Positions 59,362 through 64,000 of a stretch of DNA of 64,000 nt are shown here, one piece after another. Source of the DNA: Celeribacter halophilus (GTDB lineage: Bacteria; Pseudomonadota; Alphaproteobacteria; Rhodobacterales; Rhodobacteraceae); the NCBI RefSeq assembly GCF_900114135.1, contig NZ_FORY01000010.1, forward strand, positions 15,203-79,202. Direction: 5' to 3'. A program made the translations under genes and the position numbers. The first letter of the stretch is position 1. Each line of letters starts with the position of its first letter. The notes beneath the pieces are model-generated. The model was not told the DNA's origin. It was given only the letters and a program-made list of their open reading frames with translations, and made no database searches.

Positions 59362-59402
59362 GCGTGTCCGCACAAGCCTGCCTTACCCTTGTGTGGACAC
59401 GC
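59362..59402 (+). promoter_or_regulatory. 15-bp intercistronic hairpin between gcvH and gcvP
   Basis: GCGTGTCCGCACAAG and CTTGTGTGGACACGC pair over 15 positions (one G-T pair) with an 11-base loop. It ends three bases before the AAGGA ribosome site of gcvP, so it may tune gcvP translation or stabilise the gcvTH part. No T-run. Confidence 0.55.
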
Positions 59403-59418
59403 GTCAAGGAACGCAATC

Positions 59419-62265
59419 GTGGCCTATACACCCTCATCCTATAATCCCTATGATTTTGCCAACCGCCGCCACATCGGCCCTTCTCCGGCGGAGATGGAGG
59501 AGATGCTCGACGTGGTCGGTGTCTCCTCTCTGGATGCGCTGATCGACGAGACCGTGCCGATGGGCATCCGGCAGATGGAGCCTTTGAACTGGGCGCCGAT
59601 GACGGAGCATGAGGTGCTGGGCCATATCCGCAAGGTGGCCAAGCGCAATCTCGTGATGACCTCGCTCATCGGTCAGGGGTTTTACGGCACGGCCACGCCG
59701 CCCGCGATCCAGCGCAACATCCTTGAAAACCCAGCATGGTATACGGCTTACACGCCCTACCAGCCGGAGATTGCGCAGGGGCGTCTGGAGGCCTTGTTGA
59801 ACTTCCAGACAATGGTCAGCGATTTGACAGGGCTGCCGGTCGCCAATGCCTCGCTTCTGGACGAGGCCACCGCCTGCGCCGAGGCGATGACCATGGCGAA
59901 ACGTGTGTCGAAGTCGAAAGGGGCGCGGTTCTTTGTGGACGAGAACTGCCATCCGCAGAATATCGAAGTGATGAAAACCCGCGCGGCCCCTCTGGGCATC
60001 GAGATTGTCATCGGCGATCCGGCGGCGCTGGAGCCGGAAGATGTCTTTGGTGCGATTTTCCAATATCCGGGTACCTACGGCCATGTCTCGGACTTCACCG
60101 ATCAGATCTCCGTTCTGCACGCCGGTAAGGCGGTCGCGATCATGGCGACTGACCTTATGGCGCTGACGATGCTCAAGGATCCGGGTGCGATGGATGCCGA
60201 TATTGCGGTCGGATCGGCGCAGCGCTTTGGCGTGCCGATGGGCTTTGGTGGTCCGCACGCGGCCTTCATGTCCTGCAAGGATGCGATGAAACGCGCCATG
60301 CCGGGCCGGATTGTCGGCGTCTCTGTCGATGCCAACGGCAACCGCGCCTATCGCCTGAGCCTTCAGACCCGCGAACAGCATATCCGGCGCGAGAAAGCCA
60401 CCTCCAATGTCTGCACGGCGCAGGCCTTGTTGGCGGTCATGGCGTCGTTTTATGCCGTGTTCCACGGGCCGCAAGGACTGCGCGCCATCGGTGAACAAAT
60501 CCACGCCAAGGCGGTGAAACTGGCCGAAGGGCTCAAGGCCGAAGGGTTCAAAGTCTCGCCGGATGCGTTCTTTGACACGATCACGGTTGAGGTTGGCGCG
60601 ATGCAGGGCGTGATCCTGCGTTCCGCCGTGGCCGAGGGGATCAACCTGCGCAAGGTGGGCAAGAACCGGATCGGCATTTCGATGGATGAAATGGCCGATG
60701 ATGAGGTCATCACAAAGGTCTGGCGCGCCTTCGGGCATGAGGCAGAGGTGCCGGAGGACTTCCCCGGTCTCGGTTTCCCCGAAACGCTTCTGCGCGAGAG
60801 TGAGTACCTCACCCATCCGATTTTCGGCATGAACCGCGCCGAGGGCGAGATGATGCGCTACATGCGGCGCTTGGCGGACCGTGATCTGGCGCTGGACCGG
60901 GCGATGATCCCGCTCGGCTCCTGCACAATGAAGCTGAACGCAGCTGTCGAGATGATGCCGATTACATGGCCGGAATTCAACGCGATCCACCCCTATGCTC
61001 CTGTGGACCAGTCCGAAGGCTATCGCTACATGATCGAGGACCTGAGCGCGAAGCTTTGCGAGATCACCGGCTATGACGCCATGTCGATGCAGCCCAATTC
61101 CGGTGCGCAGGGCGAATATGCCGGACTTCTGACCATCATGGGCTATCACCGCGCAAACGGGCAGGGCGGGCGCAATATCTGCCTCATCCCCATGTCGGCC
61201 CATGGCACCAATCCGGCTTCTGCGCAGATGGTGGGTCTCAAGGTCGTGGTGGTGAAGTCGGCGGAGAATGGCGACATTGATCTGGAAGATTTCCGTGCCA
61301 AGGCCGAAGCGGCAGGCGACAAACTTGCCGCCTGTATGATCACCTATCCTTCCACTCACGGGGTATTCGAGGAGACGGTGAAAGAGGTCTGCAAGATCAC
61401 CCATGACCATGGCGGTCAGGTCTATCTCGACGGGGCGAATCTGAACGCGCTGGTCGGGCTGGCGAAACCTGGAGAGATCGGCTCCGACGTGAGCCACCTC
61501 AATCTGCACAAGACCTTCTGCATCCCTCATGGCGGCGGCGGTCCGGGCATGGGCCCCATCGGCGTCAAAGCGCATCTTGCTCGGTTCCTGCCCGGCGCGC
61601 CTGACGGATCGGGCGAGGTCGGCCCTGTGTCCGGCGCACAATACGGCTCCGCCTCGATCCTGCCGATTTCATGGGCCTATTGCATGCTCATGGGCGGCGC
61701 AGGGCTGACGCAGGCGACGAAGGTGGCAATCCTCAATGCCAATTATATCGCCGCCCGTCTCGATGAGGCCTTCCCTGTGCTTTACAAGGGCAAACAGGGG
61801 CGTGTGGCGCATGAGTGCATTGTGGACCCGCGTGCTTTCGAGAAGACCACAGGTGTCTCCGTGGACGATATCGCCAAGCGGCTGATCGACAGCGGTTTTC
61901 ATGCGCCTACCATGTCTTTCCCCGTGCCCGGCACCTTGATGATCGAGCCGACAGAAAGCGAAACCAAGGCGGAGCTTGACCGGTTCTGCGAGGCGATGCT
62001 GTCGATCCGGTCCGAGATCGCGCAGATCGAAAGCGGGGAACTCCCCGAGGACATCAACCCGCTGAAACTCGCGCCGCATACGGTGGGCGATCTGGTGGCA
62101 GAGTGGGACCGGCCTTATCCGCGTGAACAGGGCTGTTTCCCACCGGGGGCCTTCCGCGTGGACAAATACTGGCCGCCTGTGGGACGTGTGGACAACGCTT
62201 ATGGTGATCGCAACCTGATCTGCCTCTGTCCGCCGCCGGAACACTATGTTGAAGCCGCAGAATAG
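59419..62265 (+). CDS. gcvP: Glycine dehydrogenase (decarboxylating) GcvP
   Basis: A protein of 948 residues, the single-chain form (about 950 in other species). The pyridoxal-phosphate lysine is in [19 protein letters not shown] in the C-terminal half; the start [18 protein letters not shown] is typical. It decarboxylates glycine and passes the aminomethyl group to GcvH. The GTG at 59419 is used: AAGGA lies eight bases upstream and similarity starts there; the frame extending to 59212 is not part of the gene. Last gene of the riboswitch-controlled operon. Confidence 0.96.
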   Translation: MAYTPSSYNPYDFANRRHIGPSPAEMEEMLDVVGVSSLDALIDETVPMGIRQMEPLNWAPMTEHEVLGHIRKVAKRNLVMTSLIGQGFYGTATPPAIQRNILENPAWYTAYTPYQPEIAQGRLEALLNFQTMVSDLTGLPVANASLLDEATACAEAMTMAKRVSKSKGARFFVDENCHPQNIEVMKTRAAPLGIEIVIGDPAALEPEDVFGAIFQYPGTYGHVSDFTDQISVLHAGKAVAIMATDLMALTMLKDPGAMDADIAVGSAQRFGVPMGFGGPHAAFMSCKDAMKRAMPGRIVGVSVDANGNRAYRLSLQTREQHIRREKATSNVCTAQALLAVMASFYAVFHGPQGLRAIGEQIHAKAVKLAEGLKAEGFKVSPDAFFDTITVEVGAMQGVILRSAVAEGINLRKVGKNRIGISMDEMADDEVITKVWRAFGHEAEVPEDFPGLGFPETLLRESEYLTHPIFGMNRAEGEMMRYMRRLADRDLALDRAMIPLGSCTMKLNAAVEMMPITWPEFNAIHPYAPVDQSEGYRYMIEDLSAKLCEITGYDAMSMQPNSGAQGEYAGLLTIMGYHRANGQGGRNICLIPMSAHGTNPASAQMVGLKVVVVKSAENGDIDLEDFRAKAEAAGDKLAACMITYPSTHGVFEETVKEVCKITHDHGGQVYLDGANLNALVGLAKPGEIGSDVSHLNLHKTFCIPHGGGGPGMGPIGVKAHLARFLPGAPDGSGEVGPVSGAQYGSASILPISWAYCMLMGGAGLTQATKVAILNANYIAARLDEAFPVLYKGKQGRVAHECIVDPRAFEKTTGVSVDDIAKRLIDSGFHAPTMSFPVPGTLMIEPTESETKAELDRFCEAMLSIRSEIAQIESGELPEDINPLKLAPHTVGDLVAEWDRPYPREQGCFPPGAFRVDKYWPPVGRVDNAYGDRNLICLCPPPEHYVEAAE

Positions 62266-62379
62266 CGGGGGAGTGTGTCCGAAGGTGTTTGCGGAAAGAG
62301 CGTCATTCTGACCTCTTGAACCGGAGGCCATTCGGGCACATATATTCTGCAATATGAATGTGAATGGGAGGCCACCGCA

Positions 62380-62841
62380 ATGGTCGCTACTCTTGATAAA
62401 ACGGATGTCAAACTCGCGTGCCCGACCTGTGGTCAGGTGAATCGCGTGCCCGTGGCAAAGCTCTCTGCCGGTCCGAAATGCGGCACCTGTGGCGAGCCTT
62501 TGATGTCAGGCAAAGTGGCAGAGCTTGACCCGAAAGGGCTGAAGGCTTTGTCCACCAAAGATGATCTGCCGGTTCTCGTTGATTTCTGGGCTCCGTGGTG
62601 CGGCCCGTGCCGCATGATGGCACCGGAATTCGCCAAGGCCGCGCAAGAACTCAAAGGCCGTGCGCGCTTTGCCAAGATCAACACCGAGGACCATCCGACC
62701 GTGTCGATGAAAAACGGCATCCGCGGTATTCCCGCGCTGATCCTCTATCAAGGCGGCAAGGAAGTCGCGCGCATCGCAGGCGCACGTCCGGCCCGCGACA
62801 TTGTGGCCTTTGTCGAGCAAAACGGCAAAATGCCCGCCTGA
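62380..62841 (+). CDS. trxC: Thioredoxin 2 (TrxC)
   Basis: A protein of 153 residues. N-terminal zinc ribbon with two CxxC pairs (C14/C17 and C34/C37), then a thioredoxin domain with the active site WCGPC (C74/C77) in VDFWAPWCGPCRMMAPEF. The zinc ribbon distinguishes TrxC from TrxA. It reduces disulfides, often in oxidative stress. GGGAGG lies before the ATG. A strong terminator follows at 62848. Cytosolic. Confidence 0.95.
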   Translation: MVATLDKTDVKLACPTCGQVNRVPVAKLSAGPKCGTCGEPLMSGKVAELDPKGLKALSTKDDLPVLVDFWAPWCGPCRMMAPEFAKAAQELKGRARFAKINTEDHPTVSMKNGIRGIPALILYQGGKEVARIAGARPARDIVAFVEQNGKMPA

Positions 62842-62847
62842 AACCTG

Positions 62848-62883
62848 TTTCGGGCCGCTTGACTTTTCGGCCCGAAACTTTCA
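62848..62883 (+). terminator. Terminator of trxC
   Basis: TTTCGGGCCG and CGGCCCGAAA form a perfect 10-bp stem with loop CTTGACTTTT, followed by CTTTC. Seven bases after the trxC stop and just before tRNA-Ala. Confidence 0.7.
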
Positions 62884-62899
62884 AATCTTGCACCAGCGT

Positions 62900-62975
<76 letters not shown>

Positions 62976-63207
62976 TTTTCCCGTTTTGTTATTGGACCAT
63001 AAGAGTTCATCTTAGGGTCAAGTATGTTCTGAAACACAAGGTGTGGTGGCAGTTTTGCAGGTTCAGAACAAACGCGCTCCGTCTCTGACTTTTCGCGGAA
63101 GGTCTTTGTTGTCAGGCATTATTATGCGCCGGCACAAAGAAATAAATCAGACACAAAGCGCCGCTTGGATCTTGGATGGGCGTTAATTGGGCGCAACGTT
63201 TTCACTC

Positions 63208-63999
63208 CTAAACAACAGCTAAGCGCAAAAAATCCGCCAACTCATGATCCGCACGGGCTAGTGCCACAAAGGGTGCCGGAGTTTTGAGCTCAGGAGTGAA
63301 CGCAGGCGCCTCCACAACGCCGCCTGCCGCACGGATAATCGCGATTCCGGCTGCGGCGTCCCACAGGTTCAACTGGCGCTCGAAATAGGCGTCCACAGAA
63401 CCGGAGGCGACGCCGATCAGGCCAATCGTTGCGGCTCCGGAGCGGCGGTATTCCCCGCCTTTGGAGATGATTGCCTCCAACAAATCAGCATGTTCCTTGA
63501 AATTTGTGCGTGGCGACCAGCCGACGGCGACCAGCGCATTTTTTGCCAAGCCATCCGAAGATGTTTTCAAAATTTTGCCGTTTTTGCGCGCTTCCGGAGT
63601 GTCGGACAAATGTCCGACAAGCGTTTGCCTATAGTCGGGCGCATAGATCACGCCCAGCACGATTTCCCCGTCAATGGCGCAGGCGATGGAGACCGCCCAA
63701 TCGGGCAGGCCGCGCATGAAATTCGTTGTCCCGTCGATTGGGTCAATGATCCAGACCGCACCGGTGGCAGTGTTGCCGTGCCGCCCGCCTTCCTCACCGA
63801 TAACAGCATCCTCGGGGAACTGTGCAGCGATGCGCGTGCGGATCAGTTTTTCGACAGCCAGATCGGCGGCGGTCACGAAATCCTGCGGCCCTTTGGCTTG
63901 CACGTCCAACCCTCCACGGGCGGCGCGCATGGTGGTGGCAAGCTCGCCTGCTTCGCGGGCGAGGTTTTCAGCAAAGGACAGTCGGTCATGTATAGTCAT
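63208..63999 (-). CDS. suhB: Inositol-1-monophosphatase family protein (SuhB-like)
   Basis: A protein of 263 residues, complete at the window edge (start 63999). Magnesium-binding motifs: VIGEEGG, then AVWIIDPIDGTTNFMRG and NLWDAAAGIAIIRAAGG near the end. It hydrolyses inositol phosphate or related phosphates; SuhB also affects rRNA processing in E. coli. Whether the substrate is inositol phosphate, PAP or NADP cannot be told by eye. No partner gene is visible beyond the edge. Confidence 0.9.
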   Translation of the reverse strand: MTIHDRLSFAENLAREAGELATTMRAARGGLDVQAKGPQDFVTAADLAVEKLIRTRIAAQFPEDAVIGEEGGRHGNTATGAVWIIDPIDGTTNFMRGLPDWAVSIACAIDGEIVLGVIYAPDYRQTLVGHLSDTPEARKNGKILKTSSDGLAKNALVAVGWSPRTNFKEHADLLEAIISKGGEYRRSGAATIGLIGVASGSVDAYFERQLNLWDAAAGIAIIRAAGGVVEAPAFTPELKTPAPFVALARADHELADFLRLAVV

Positions 64000-64000
64000 C

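Noticed and set aside
59434-61641. 735-residue open frame antisense to gcvP
   Set aside because: GC-rich codon bias makes long antisense frames; gcvP fits its family over its entire length on the other strand.
63026-63069. Inverted repeat GTTCTGAA/TTCAGAAC after tRNA-Ala
   Set aside because: Only 8-bp arms with a long loop and no link to a gene; not called as a feature.

Overview
The window looks like a chromosomal segment of an alphaproteobacterium of the Rhodobacteraceae (roseobacter type). Reasons: high GC in the core half, the imuA-imuB-dnaE2 mutasome, an alphaproteobacterial LexA box (GTTC-N7-GTTC), a tandem glycine riboswitch before gcvT, an mreBCD-mrdA-rodA operon running into a 2-hydroxyacid dehydrogenase, and degenerate intergenic repeats. 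No species can be named from sequence alone.

The left half (about 1-31.4 kb) is accessory. It opens with the tail of an IS3-type element, a LuxR-type regulator and a complete IS110-type element with AATTGGGC subterminal inverted repeats. Next come an alpha/beta hydrolase-OsmC fusion, an unrecognised 145-aa protein and a DeoR-regulated ABC importer operon (5.6-10.5 kb). An IS256 remnant abuts a frameshifted DinB-like polymerase, which faces a small gene across a perfect LexA box. The imuA-imuB-dnaE2 operon (14.9-20.1 kb) lies among four LysR regulators, each beside a Rossmann or flavodoxin-type enzyme (12.8-26.5 kb). A P-loop kinase, a drug/metabolite exporter, a DUF4386-like protein, a VOC protein and a cupin follow. 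The right edge is a tyrosine integrase without its catalytic domain, three 12-bp iterons and tRNA-Gln(UUG), the usual anatomy of an island edge.

The right half (about 31.4-64 kb) is core-like. In order: a candidate small RNA, capsule export genes kpsE/kpsT (no kpsM here), nhaA with a structured leader, an ArsR-permease pair, a UDG-family protein, an SseB-family protein, the rod-shape operon mreB-mreC-mreD-mrdA-rodA-hydroxyacid dehydrogenase, an MDR oxidoreductase, and leuA behind a leucine-rich leader peptide. Then a secreted 19-repeat MORN protein, nadE, a short Hsp70, a PfkB kinase with an FNR-like site, a Tat-exported metallo-beta-lactamase-fold protein, a small zinc metallopeptidase, gltX, glycine riboswitch-gcvT-gcvH-gcvP, trxC, tRNA-Ala(CGC) and an inositol monophosphatase.

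Functional themes: error-prone DNA repair (imuABC, DinB-like, LexA box), redox and electrophile handling (LysR-oxidoreductase pairs, WrbA, OsmC fusion), cell elongation (mre/mrd) and glycine/leucine metabolism under RNA control. I found no CRISPR array, prophage or obvious defence system. The least explained items are the candidate sRNA at 31.5 kb, the LexA-box divergent pair at 12.2 kb, the orphan protein at 4.9-5.3 kb whose ribosome site sits in a hairpin, and the dispersed repeat family around the IS110 element.
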